Shown here in pieces: positions 1-10,110 of a stretch of DNA of 22,500 nucleotides. Made by a program: the position numbers and the translations under genes. The stretch covers positions 4,340,811-4,363,310 of the forward strand of contig NC_091590.1 of the NCBI RefSeq assembly GCF_042767895.1, read 5' to 3'. Position 1 is the first letter of the stretch. Each line of letters begins with the position of its first letter. Under the pieces are notes generated by a model. It did not search any database. It was not told the origin of the DNA and saw only the letters and a list, made by a program, of their open reading frames with translations. The stretch comes from Penaeus vannamei (lineage: Eukaryota; Arthropoda; Malacostraca; Decapoda; Penaeidae).

Positions 1-53
1 CCCTGCTAAATCCAGCAGCAGGGAAGCAGAGCAAGCAGACGAGACCAGGCCGG

Positions 54-2886
54 TTACTGTTTGTAGTAAGGGTTCTTAGCTTCTACTGCTTTTAGAGGAG
101 CCATTGTCCGGAGTCGCAAGCATGTGAATGTGGCCACAAGAACGGATGTAATCAGCAGCAGGGACAGCATCAGCAGGCTAACAGTGAAGGTGGCGGTCGG
201 CATGCATATACTATCGACGTTGCTTGCTGACTTGTTCGGTGAGGAAACCGCCTGGAACGTGAGGTCGTTCGCGCCAACTACCCGGAAGCCTCGGACCATG
301 GCGATGGTATTCCTGGGGGGTGGTGGAGGAGGAGGTGGGAGAGCCACATCACGACGTCTTCTGGGTTGGTTTGACAGCTCTGCGAGGACGCCTGGGGTGA
401 GGCGAGTGCCATACGGAGGACGGCGACGGCGAGTGCCAGAGGGCCGGTTCTGCCAAGCGTGGAAGGCATGGTTTTCCAGATTGGGCGTCGTGCTGGGAAC
501 CTGGGTTGTGGGCCGGCACTCTGGGCGAGGGTCACGGGGGCCAGAACATGGAGCCTTTGTTACGCATCGTGGGTGGTTGGGGTTTCTTGCACAACATTGT
601 CGAGAACCTGGATTACTGACACAAGGATCTTGTGTGGTGGTAGGGGGTCTAGTAGTTGTAAAGGACCGCCTAGTAGTGGTGATTGGACGTCTAGTTGTGG
701 TAGTGGTTATCGAACGTCTAGTGGTGGGGCGCCTAGTTGTAGTGGTAGGGCGTCTAGTAGTGGTTGTTGTACACTGAGGGGCGTTGGGATTCCTTGCACA
801 ACACTGGGGTGACCCAGGATTAAATGCACAAGGATCAAACGGTGTTGTAGGGCGTCTAGTGGTTGTGGTAGTTGTAGTGGTAGTACACTGAGGTAGATTG
901 GGGTTTCTGGCGCAGCACTGTGGTAGACTAGGGTTCAAATCACAGGGATCTGGTCGCGGTGTGGTGGTGGTCGTGCAAAACACAGAGTTGGGACGTCTAG
1001 CACAGCACTGCGGAGATCTAGGGTTAATATCACAAGGATCAGGACGAGGCGTTGTGGTACTTGGACTCCTGCACAAGGGAGAATTAGGACGCCTTGCACA
1101 ACACTGGAATGACCTTGGGTTAACGTCACATGGATCAGGTCGTGGGGTAGTTGTTGTTGTAGGACGCTGCGTCGTAGTTGTGCAGAAGATGGAGTTAGGA
1201 CGTCGGGCACAGCACTGTGGTGACCTTGGGTTGACATCACATGGATCAGGTCGTGGTGTGGTTGTTGTTGTAGGACGCTGCGTTGTAGTTGTGCAGAAGA
1301 TGGAGTTAGGACGTCGGGCACAGCACTGGGGTGACCTTGGGTTGACGTCACATGGATCAGGTCGTGGGGTAGTTGTTGTTGTAGGACGCTGTGTTGTGGT
1401 TGTGCAGAAGATGGAGTTAGGACGTCGGGCACAGCACTGGGGTGACCTTGGGTTGACGTCACATGGATCAGGTCGTGGTGTGGTTGTTGTTGTAGGACGC
1501 TGTGTTGTGGTTGTGCAGAAGATGGAGTTAGGACGTTGGGCACAGCACTGGGGAGACCTTGGATTCAAGGCACAGGGATCTGGTCTTGGGGTCGTAGTTA
1601 TGATACGGCGTGAGGTTGTGGGACGAGGCGTGGTTGTAGTGGGACGTGTTGTTGTAGTGCACAGAGGAGAATTTGGACGTATGTTACAGCACTGCGTTGA
1701 TCTAGGATTCACGGCACAAGGATCAGGCCTTGTAGTGGTTGTAGTGGTTGTGGTGGTAGTGGTACACTGGCGATGGTTGGGGTTCCTTGCACAGCAACTT
1801 GGACTTCCAGGGTTGAATAGACAAGGATCTCTCCTGGTTGTGGTGATCGGTCTCCTGGTGGTGGTGGTGGTTACACACTGAGGCGATGTTGGGTTCCTTG
1901 CACAACATGCACGTGATCTTGGATTAACATCACAAGGGTCTCGTGGCGGTGTGGTGGTGCGTTGTGTAGTTGTGCGTCTAGTCGTAGTTGTGGTGCACTG
2001 TGGTTGGTTAGGGTTTCTAGCACAGCACTGAGGTGATCTGGGATTAATAGCACAAGGATCTGGGCGAGGAGTAGTGGTGGTAGTACAGGCTGGATGACTG
2101 GGGTTCCTGGCACAACAGCTAGGTAATCCAGGTCGAGTGACACATATATCCGGAGGTGCACGAGTGGTTGTGGTTGTTGATGTGGAAACAAGTCGAGATA
2201 TCAAGTTTGATGGGAAGCCAGGATCTTCACACATGTTGGTACACCCACCTTTGCACAATTCGACTTCACAGGATAAGTACACATCCATTTTATCAGGAAA
2301 CTTGAAGGCAAAGAGTGAAGCAAAGGCAATAATGTCTGCGCCGGTGGTACCAGTCTGCCGAGTGCGGGAGAAGTAGCTCATCAATTTGGGTTTCAGGAGA
2401 CAGCCACGTTCATCTGACAGCTGGAGGCGGGTTGTTCTTTCATCCTCCAAATCATCCGAGTCGTAGGCGTAGCAGTTCTTCACCAACATGTCAAATTCCG
2501 AACCACCATCCTTTGAGTAAATCACAACAGTAAGCTCGTCACCAATTTTAACGATGCCGTCAACCGTATTTGAAAAGGGTCCTTTGCCGAGTTGTATATC
2601 CATCCAACACATGACGTCATCGCCTGAATAACGGACCTCTTTTGCCTGCAGCATATCAACGGCAAAGGGACGGAAGGTGATAAGTTTTTCCATGCGGGTT
2701 GTCCAGTCGCAAGTGATCTTGCGGGCGGTATCCCAAACTTCCTGGACAATCTCTTCATTCTGAATCATAATCATGTTTTCGAAGCCGGTGCTGCCGTCGT
2801 CGTCGTTATCAAAAGTCCTGGTGCCGCAACCAACCATGGGAATGACGAAGGAATACGAGGTTCTGCCAGAGTTGGCTCGGACGTAG
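54..2886 (-). CDS. Terminal exon A of ZP-domain, cysteine/threonine-rich transmembrane matrix protein
   Basis: This 3'-terminal exon encodes the C-terminal 943 residues of a membrane-tethered extracellular matrix protein of the arthropod cuticular ZP family, which assembles apical matrix under the cuticle. Numbering from the Met at 2837, residues 1-203 are the rest of the ZP domain (GCGTRTF, EVWDTARKITCDW, CWMDIQLGKGPF, VKNCYAYD, ERGCLLKPK, CEVELCKGGC). Residues 230-758 hold 14 units of C-x8-CC-x8-C separated by Thr/Pro/Arg linkers. HAFHAW follows at about 789-795, RRRR at 803-806 and 826-829 (RRRR-D suits furin), then eight prolines, a transmembrane helix at about 883-907 and a 20-residue tail. 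The exon begins upstream of that Met: the acceptor ctctccctgtatgcag ends at 2887, adding 16 codons (YVRANSGRTSYSF...) that complete the ZP core, preceded by one base in the same phase as exon B. The stop is TAA at 54-56. The frame is intact, so decay is unlikely. I am sure of the family; the orthologue is not identified. Confidence 0.93.
564..2150 (-). repeat. Coding tandem repeat: 14 units of C-x8-CC-x8-C with Thr-rich linkers
   Basis: Fourteen units of the form DPC-x2-NP-x-S-x2-CC-x3-P-x4-C, each followed by Thr/Arg/Pro linkers of 5 to about 45 residues. Four successive copies sit at an exact 111-bp (37-residue) period: the same tgcagaagatgg segment begins at 1181, 1292, 1403 and 1514. Their encoded units differ at very few positions, showing recent expansion. 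Linkers such as TTTTT and TTTRRPTTT should be heavily O-glycosylated, which is inference from composition. Confidence 0.93.
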
Positions 2887-2910
2887 CTGCATACAGGGAG
2901 AGAGTGTCAA
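2887..2910 (-). promoter_or_regulatory. 3' splice site of exon A
   Basis: The coding strand reads cacttgacactctctccctg then tatgcag directly before the exon. It has a moderate pyrimidine tract and a clean AG. The site leaves one base (C) in the exon, the same phase as exon B, so the ZP-N exon can be spliced to it without a frameshift. Confidence 0.8.
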
Positions 2911-2973
2911 GTGTGTCCTTCGCTCCTTTTCTTGTTTATGTCTCAAATTCCTGTTAAATCTAATGACTGAGAT

Positions 2974-2979
2974 TTTATT
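2974..2979 (-). promoter_or_regulatory. Candidate polyadenylation signal AATAAA for transcripts ending in exon B
   Basis: TTTATT on the plus strand reads AATAAA on the coding strand, about 660 bases after the exon B stop and about 90 bases before the exon A acceptor. No other canonical AATAAA or ATTAAA was seen between 2887 and 3640. If used, the exon B transcript would end just before exon A, as expected for alternative last exons. Confidence 0.45.
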
Positions 2980-3017
2980 TCAGAGAATATGATTATTAAA
3001 AGACTACGGAAACTTAC

Positions 3018-3140
3018 CTGCTTTATAAGTTCAACATGAAAAGAAAGAGTTATAAGGAACGTCACCGTATTAGTCGAGCGTCCGTCATGGTCCTCATGAG
3101 GGGAGGCGAGAGTTTCACCAACAGTCATACAGACAGACAA
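3018..3140 (-). other. Possible non-coding leader exon or upstream ORF before exon A
   Basis: A 41-codon open stretch (begins MSVCMTVGETL, ends HVELIKQ) runs directly into a consensus donor CAG/GTAAGT with the exon end at 3018, 131 bases from the exon A acceptor. In the phase needed to join exon A in frame there is a TAA a few bases before the donor, so it could only be a 5' UTR exon. Exon A would then be translated from the Met at 2837 without ZP-N. No protein family is recognised, and no promoter motif is evident. Confidence 0.2.
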
Positions 3141-3640
3141 ATAACATAATATAATCTTATACAGAATGACTGATATATGAAATATGCATTGTCATTAAAA
3201 AAGGCAATATTAAGATAAAGCAAACAGGACAGGCAAGGAAGAATGTGACAACAAAAAATATATTTCTTATCTTCGGCACACATCTACTATAAGGCGTGAC
3301 ACCAGCATCTACCCCACAGTGTACCTAAACAAAGGGTGCTTGCTCAAGGATATACCACCAGGGTATGCTAAAAACCTTGATACGAATTATGATGCAACCA
3401 TCAACAAGAAGCTACTGACAATGTACCTCTAAAGTAGACTATGAACTACACTAATTCACACCAATATCTTACATAATATTTGGACTAGTCAAATTCTAAA
3501 AATGATTTGTTTCTCAATCTAGACATAATTTTTTCTACATGACTGTAGTCTACACAAGACTAAATTAAGTTGCACAGGTAAGATACAATTCAAAAATGTA
3601 TAAATGGAGGCAGCAGATGCAGGTGGGGATGTGAGAGAGA

Positions 3641-6600
3641 CTAGTGCCCTAGCCACGCAGCCATATGTTCTTTGTGGCTGTTTCGCTGCCGAATATACAA
3701 CACCAGAGCCACTGTAGATGACAACAAAAGAAGAAACAAAAGGGAGAGGATGGAAGCTGTGAAAATGACCACAGGAAGGCATACTGTACCTAGAGGATCA
3801 GAATATACTGGTTCGGTAAATGCCTGTGCTATCGGTTCCTCTGCCTGAACCCTGAAAAAAGGTTTCCTGGGTTCTGGCAGGTCGGTGGCAGAAATAACTG
3901 ATAAAGATCGAGACAACCTTACAGGAACCTTTTCCAAAAGTGGTCGCTTTGCTGGGAGTGGTTCGCCAGGAGATCGAATGCTCCGAGATAGAGGAACTTC
4001 CTCGTCAGCATCTCTGGAGAGTCGAGCACCAAATCTCCTGCCCCGCCTTCCATCGCCCTTTTGGAAGTGGAAACTGTGGAAGGCATGGTAACGGGACTCC
4101 CCTTCCCATTCCTTGCCTGTAGGCTCTGGCTTAGGCTGAGGGGCTGATGACAACTGTTTACCTCTGTTGGGCTTGCCTTGACTAGAGGGTGTAGTTGGCT
4201 TAAGAGAGGGACCTGAAGGCTTTGGAGTAGTGGCTGAAGGTGCCTTTACTCTAGAGAAGGAGGTGGTGGTGGTAGGTCGAGGAGTAGTGATTGTTGCAGG
4301 GAAGAGCACAGAGTCCCTGCGTGGGGGTTCTGGCTGAAGAGTTGTGGGTTGTGGAGTAGGGGTTGGGCGAGGCCTGAAGGTTGGCCTCAAAGAAGGACGG
4401 AAAGTAGTAGGTAGGATTGTTGGCCGCCGGGTAGGTTTTGGGGTTGGTCTCAGAGTGGTTGGAAGTGTTGCTCCAGTGGACAAACTCTTGGAACAACGGG
4501 GGTCTGGTGATCCAGCAAAGCAGATTGGTTTGGCTGGGGTAGTGCCCTTTTGACATCCTGGGTCAAAGCTTCCAGGGAAACAAGCAGCTGGTGTGGTAGG
4601 CCGTGGGCATCTAGGATCTCTAGATCCTGGAACACAGCGGAATGGGGCAGGGGTGGTGGTGGTAAGTTTAGGACATCTTGGATCTGTAGATCCAATGAAA
4701 CATCGTGGTGGGGGTTGAGTTGTGGGTTTAGGACAACTAGGGTCACGGGAGCCAGGGAAGCACCGAGGTGGTGGTCTGGGTGTAGTAGTTTTAGGGCATC
4801 TTGGATCTGTAGAACCAGCGAAACACCTTGGAGGAGATGGGGTAGTAGAGGGTTTAGGACATCTTGAGTCAGTAGAGCCAGGGAAACAGCGGGGTGGGGA
4901 GGGTGTGGTTGTGGGCTGAGGGCATCCTGGATCAGTGGAACCAGGGAAACAGCGGGGTGGAGCTGGTGTTGTGGGTTTAGGGCATCTTGGGTCAACAGAA
5001 CCAGGGAGACAGAGAGGTGGAGCTGGAGTCGTGGGCTGAGGGCAATTTGGATCCGTAGAACCAGGGAAACAGCGGGGTGGGGCAGGGGTAGTTGGTTTAG
5101 GGCATCCAGGATTTTTAGAACCTGGGAAACAACGAGGTGGGGCTGGTGTTGTTGAGGGCCTAGGGCATCTTGGGTCAGATGACCCAAGAAGGCAAATAAG
5201 AGGAGTGGAAGCTGGACTTGTCACCTGAGGACATCTAGGGTCAGTTGATCCTGGGAGGCAAACTGGAGGTGCAGGGGTAGTGGGCTGAGGGCACCTTGGG
5301 TCGGTTGAACCAACGAAACATCTTGGGGTAGTGGGAATGGTAGGTTTGGGGCATCTAGGGTCTGTTGAGCCAGTAAAGCATCGAGGAGGGGCAAAAGTGG
5401 TGGGCTGTGGGCATCTTGGATCTGTTGACCCAGCAAAGCATCTTGGAGGTGCAAGTGTAGTGGGTTGTGGGCATCTCGGGTCAGTTGAACCAGCAAAACA
5501 TTGAGGGGGTTCTGGGGTAGTAGGTTTAGGGCACCTTGGATCAGTTGAACCTGCAAAGCATCTTAGAGGGGCTAATGTTGTGGGCTTAGGGCAACGAGGG
5601 TCAGTTGAACCAACAAAACATTGGGGAGGAGCAGGAGTAGTGGGCTTAGGGCATCGAGGGTCAGTTGAGCCTTCAAAACATTGGGGAGGAGCAGGGGTAG
5701 TGGGCTTAGGGCATCGAGGATCGGTTGAACCACCAAAGCATCGAGGTGGAGCAAGAGTAGTAGGTTTGGGGCATCGAGGATCAGTGGAGCCGACAAAGCA
5801 TAGTGGAGGAGCAGGGGTAGTTGGTTTAGGGCACCGAGGATCAGTTGAACCAGCAAAACACAGTGGGGGGGAAGGAGACGTGGGCTGTACGCATCGTGGG
5901 TCAGTTGAACCAGGGAGACATTGGAATTGTGGAATGGTAGGTGTGGGGAGTTTGAAGGAAGTTGTCAGTGTCTGTTTGGGAGCAGGACTAGTGTTAATTG
6001 CCTTACCCCTATTAGGAGAAGGTGTTGTTGGGAAGATACATCTAGGATCTTTGCTTCCAAAGCCACAAAGTTCCTGTTCAGGGGAAGTAAATTGGCAAGC
6101 AGGATCAGTGGAACCAGGCCCACAAACAGAGATACTGGGGACAGTGGGTGGTGAGGAGTAGCACCTAGGATCAGTAGAGCCAGGAAAGCAAGTGGGTACA
6201 GTAGTAGGACCTGGGGTAGTGATGGGTTCACCAAATAGTGTGCTGCCAGTGCGGAATGGACCTTCAGTGGTAGTACCAGGGGATGATGGACCTTTAACAA
6301 GAGAACCACAAACGCTGTCACAATCTCCCTTGCATATTTCTACATTACACGACATGAATACATCCATAACATCTGGGAACTTGAAAGCCTGTACAAAAGC
6401 ATAGGTGACAATAATTTCTCCCCTCTCGTCTCGCTGCCGGGTGCTGTAGAAAGGGCTGATTAGTTTGTCTTTTAGCACACAGCCTTGCTCGTCTGTCAGC
6501 TGGATTCGAGGAGTGTTTACGTCGTCATAATTTGGGCCTCCATAAGCGTAGCAGTCCTTGACGCTCACATCGTACATGCCTTTGTTGTCACGTGCGTACA

Positions 6601-6992
6601 CCATCAGGGAGAGTGTCTCGCCGATCTTAACGATGGAGTCAATGTCGGATGTCAGTGGCCAACGTCCTTGCTTCAAGTCCATCCAGCACTCGATAGGTTG
6701 GCCTCCCTTGAAGCGGACCTCTTGAGCATCCAACATCCCGACAGCAAAGGGATTGAACGCCACGGTCTTAACGAGATTGTCAACCCAGTCACACTTGATC
6801 GTGCGGGCGACGTCCCATACTTCTTGCACCGTGGGATCGTTCTGTACGATGATGGTGTTGGTCATGCGGGTACTGGACTCACGGCTCTTCCCGCTTGGGC
6901 CGTTGTTGGTGATATCAGAGGTAGCTGTGCCGCACTCACCGCTCGGGATGGTCAGTGAGAAACTGGAACGTCCCGAGTTGGCCGCCACATAC
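3641..6992 (-). CDS. Terminal exon B of ZP-domain, proline-rich C-x8-C repeat transmembrane matrix protein
   Basis: Paralogue of exon A and nearest downstream partner of the ZP-N exon. Numbering from the Val codon at 6988, residues 1-227 are the rest of the ZP domain (GECGTATSD, EVWDVARTIKCDW, ECWMDLKQGRW, VKDCYAYG, DEQGCVLKDKLI, AFKFPDVMDV, CNVEICKGDC). Residues 267-832 hold 27 copies of a C-x8-C module, typically CFPGSTDPRC, with linkers such as PKPTTPAPP, mostly at a 20-residue (60-bp) period. A Pro/Thr/Lys-rich stalk follows, then HAFHSFHF at about 966-973, a furin-type RGRR at 982-985, one transmembrane helix at about 1073-1099 and a 16-residue tail. The exon begins at 6992: the acceptor ggtccgtgtcag precedes a single G that completes the CGG Arg codon left by the ZP-N donor, then TAT GTG GCG GCC. 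The GTG at 6988 is an internal Val, not a start. The stop is TAG at 3641-3643. Likely role: apical extracellular or cuticular matrix component released by proprotein cleavage. The exact orthologue is unknown. Confidence 0.94.
4493..6190 (-). repeat. Coding tandem repeat: 27 C-x8-C modules, 60-bp period
   Basis: Twenty-seven modules of C-x8-C, consensus CFPGSTDPRC, separated mainly by ten-residue Pro/Thr/Lys linkers. The middle block (about 4560 to 5900) keeps a nearly strict 60-bp period and the edge units are more diverged, for example CGFGSKDPRC and CFAGSPDPRC. All 27 keep exactly eight residues between the cysteines. Because the period is a multiple of three, the antisense frames also stay open; they are not genes. 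Confidence 0.93.
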
Positions 6993-7016
6993 CTGACACG
7001 GACCAGTCACGTCATG
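6993..7016 (-). promoter_or_regulatory. 3' splice site of exon B, weak pyrimidine tract
   Basis: The coding strand reads catgacgtgactggtccgtg then tcag before the exon. The tract is purine-interrupted and clearly poorer than those of exon A and the ZP-N exon. The site is supported by phase and by the conserved protein junction (NPAC-R-YVAANSG). A weak acceptor is compatible with regulated choice between exons B and A. Confidence 0.75.
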
Positions 7017-8960
7017 TCATGAATGGAAAACATAGGCCGAAGCCAAAAGGGACAGGGAAATCAAGGGCTTAAGAATAATATAGATGGAACAGGAGAAAAT
7101 GAAAAGGTTGATATGGAAAGTGATTTCAAGACAAGAGTATGGACAGGTGCATCAAGAGATTTTTTTTTCTTCATTATTAGTAGAATTAGGTTTTCGAAGG
7201 CCAACGACAGAGCTAAGTGCCCTCGGTTAACGATCTCGGAAGTTTTCAGGCATCGACCAAGTAACTGTGAGAGACTAATTCCGTCTCTGTGGGTCAAATC
7301 CCACAATCTCTTTCCAAGTTTCTTTTGGCTGTGAGTGGTCACAACACGACCAACATTTTATAAACACCGTGGTTCAGGACAGAAATATTTAGGGAATATT
7401 GTTTAATGCTTTAAGCATTTTATGTTTTTTTTAACGGTTTAGGTTGGTTTACGAAAGCTTAGGTCTACTTTAGGGGGTTTATGTTGTTCTAATTTACAGC
7501 TTATTACGGTTTATAGTCTCTCAGGTTACTTGTTCAACGTTTAAAGAGATGAGTAAGAGGAGTTTAACAAGTAAACAAACTACAGAAGTCCAAGGAAGAC
7601 AGACAGAGAGCAATATTTCTAATCTCTTGACATGTACACAGACTCTAAGTGCAGGCGCATAAAAACATTAAATAACTGATATCTATTTAAGTTATAATTC
7701 AAATTCTAAACAATCAATTAAGATCTAATCGTGACAACAAGACACAATTGTTGAACAGCACTGCACAAAGAGTAAGTGTATTCAAAGAGGGGTATAGATA
7801 GTGTTAGTATATTTTACTGTAGGATACTGGAAGCATTGTATACCATAGTAGACAATGCGTGTGACCGTCCTTCTAACCCGTGAATGAAGCACTTCGGCCA
7901 CATGGATGATTACGTATTTTTCGTTTAAGATTGATCCTGAATCGTGTGAAACATTATACGGAACTTAAGTATCTATGACGGTTTACTTTGGCTTCTTTTG
8001 GTTATGCAATGATAAACTGGTAAAAGCACGTTCAAATGACCTCAGTTATGATAAGAGTTACTGACAGAGAAACCTTTAAAATGCGGTCATTTGTAGACTA
8101 AAACATTAAAACATTGAGGATTTATTACAAGAAGTTGATATATGATAATGATAAGCTCAATATTTAACGTGGTGAAATTGACTATTTATATATATTTTCT
8201 TGCAAATCATCATAAATCATCTTAAACGGTTATACTAAATACTGAACGTGTGGAAATATCTTCAATAAGTGAACGAATCCATACATACTCTAAAATTAAC
8301 ATCAATTTGACATGGTTTCTATACACGTTCTACAATTCTTTCACGAGTATTTCCGAACCTCAACAAGTGACATCGAACATTCTTTCCATACAAGTTTTAC
8401 AACTACATGTCAACTACGCTTTCACGAATATGTCAAGGATAGAATATAGACACAGAGCATACTCGAAAGGGATCCGTGCAAGTGTCGAAAGATTTAGGAA
8501 GGAGGGCGTGAGGTCGTGTAGGGTGGGACGGGTATAGTGTTAAGGACGAAATACACACTTAGGGCATGTTAAATGGTATATTTCTTGGCATTTACATCGT
8601 CTGGGTATTTTTGGTTAATAAGTTTATTTTACATGATTAGTTTTTACAGTTATTAGTAACTTACATGTTAGTTTAAACTACTTAAAGACTAGTCTAGAGG
8701 CTAACAGTTATCATTTGTTAACTATAATCACCTAGCTTGTGTACTGAATATATAGTTTACACATAACAGGCTAAAGTGTGTGTTGGTTTATAATTTTCAG
8801 CATATGTTTATCTGTACAAACTATATAGCTGCACACTCACAGTCACAGAGACGCAGATAGATGTTTACAACTGTATGGACATACAGGCAAGGCTGTATGT
8901 TTATGTTTATAACAAAAAGAGTAACATAAACACGCACACGTACACGTACAAGCGCACACA

Positions 8961-9310
<350 letters not shown>

Positions 9311-9853
9311 ACATGTTACCTGATCTGTACATAAACGATGTATGTGCTGTTTGAAATGAGGCCTATATTGATTTACACACATGGGGAGTATTTCAATTTG
9401 ATGAATCAAATGTATGTGAATGAACCAAAACCACATTAACTTCAGATATTTACAAAATAAATTATGGGCATTTGTCATTTTTCTAATAAATGCACCATAT
9501 TTCCTCTATGTATGAGATATATAATTTGAAGATATATGCAAAGTTAGTGAATGAAATATGTATAATCTTTATTCATCAACTGGGTAAAATGCTTGGCTAT
9601 ATCTTCTCATTCCTATGAAAATGATGTATAGGTAACATTCATAAGCTATTGTGACAGTGAGAGAAGCGTGTAAAGCTAAAATTAGGCATTATAAATCATA
9701 CTAAAGCTTAAAAGTGCTTGCAACCGACATCAGCCAAGTATAGTGTAGTAATGAAGCCATACTCTAACCACTAATAACTATAACATCGTAGCACAACAGC
9801 GCTGCCACCACAATTCACAGCTATAGCACTAGCACTACGTTAAGAGTCGTGAT

Positions 9854-9914
9854 CTTGGAGGACCAGAGTATACAGGGCAGGGGTTAGGTCCTCTCTATAC
9901 GAAGGTCCTCCAAG
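9854..9914. other. Stem-loop with perfect 11-bp outer arms
   Basis: cttggaggacc at 9854-9864 pairs perfectly with ggtcctccaag at 9904-9914. After a symmetrical 3x3 internal loop, gtata at 9868-9872 pairs with tatac at 9896-9900, leaving a 23-base apical loop. A few GU-containing pairs extend outward. It lies in the intron of the ZP gene. It could be a small structured RNA or chance. Confidence 0.5.
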
Positions 9915-10015
9915 AACGTCGGTATGACTGGCAGTGAAACATCTCCACCAGTGAATTTTGGATTCCATGATGTTTATTGATTTATTTGATGAACTTTTAT
10001 GTATATATTTAAAAT

Positions 10016-10110
10016 TTGGGTTCATCTCTTCAATTAATTCCAATTGGAAGTTTTAAATTTTTAAATATTTACATTTTTGGGTCATCTCTTCAATTAATTC
10101 CAATTGGAAG
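10016..10110. repeat. Two-copy tandem duplication, 60-bp period
   Basis: A 29-base segment (tcatctcttcaattaattc and onward to ccaattggaag) occurs identically at 10022-10050 and 10082-10110, and the preceding ttggg is also shared. It is intronic, with no coding capacity. Confidence 0.85.

Larger units (their letters stand above)
2887..3640 (-). other. Interval between the terminal exons: exon B 3' UTR and intron before exon A
   Basis: 754 bases without a recognisable ZP-N exon in any minus frame. It holds the candidate poly(A) signal at 2974-2979, the exon A acceptor and a consensus donor-like site at 3012-3018. Otherwise it is AT-rich with no repeats. The lack of a private ZP-N exon here is the main argument that exon A shares the one at 11047..11231. 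Confidence 0.7.

Noticed and set aside
124..1908. Long open frames on the plus strand and in other minus frames across exon A
   Set aside because: They are shadows of the Thr/Cys repeat array: the repeat period is a multiple of three, so all frames stay open and encode Val/Gly or His/Gln strings without domains.
3519..3782. 87-codon minus frame overlapping the end of exon B
   Set aside because: Out of frame with the exon B transmembrane segment, with no independent signals.
4250..6161. Open frames opposite and out of frame within exon B (for example GSVEPTKHWGGAGVVGLGHR repeats)
   Set aside because: The 60-bp period keeps every frame open. The sense frame has a ZP domain, furin site and transmembrane helix, and these do not.
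6753..7022. Plus-strand frame overlapping the exon B acceptor
   Set aside because: It is antisense to the conserved ZP core, with no motif and no conservation expected.
7420..7480. TTTAGG/TTAGG-like motifs suggesting interstitial telomere repeats
   Set aside because: Only scattered, non-tandem occurrences in AT-rich DNA.
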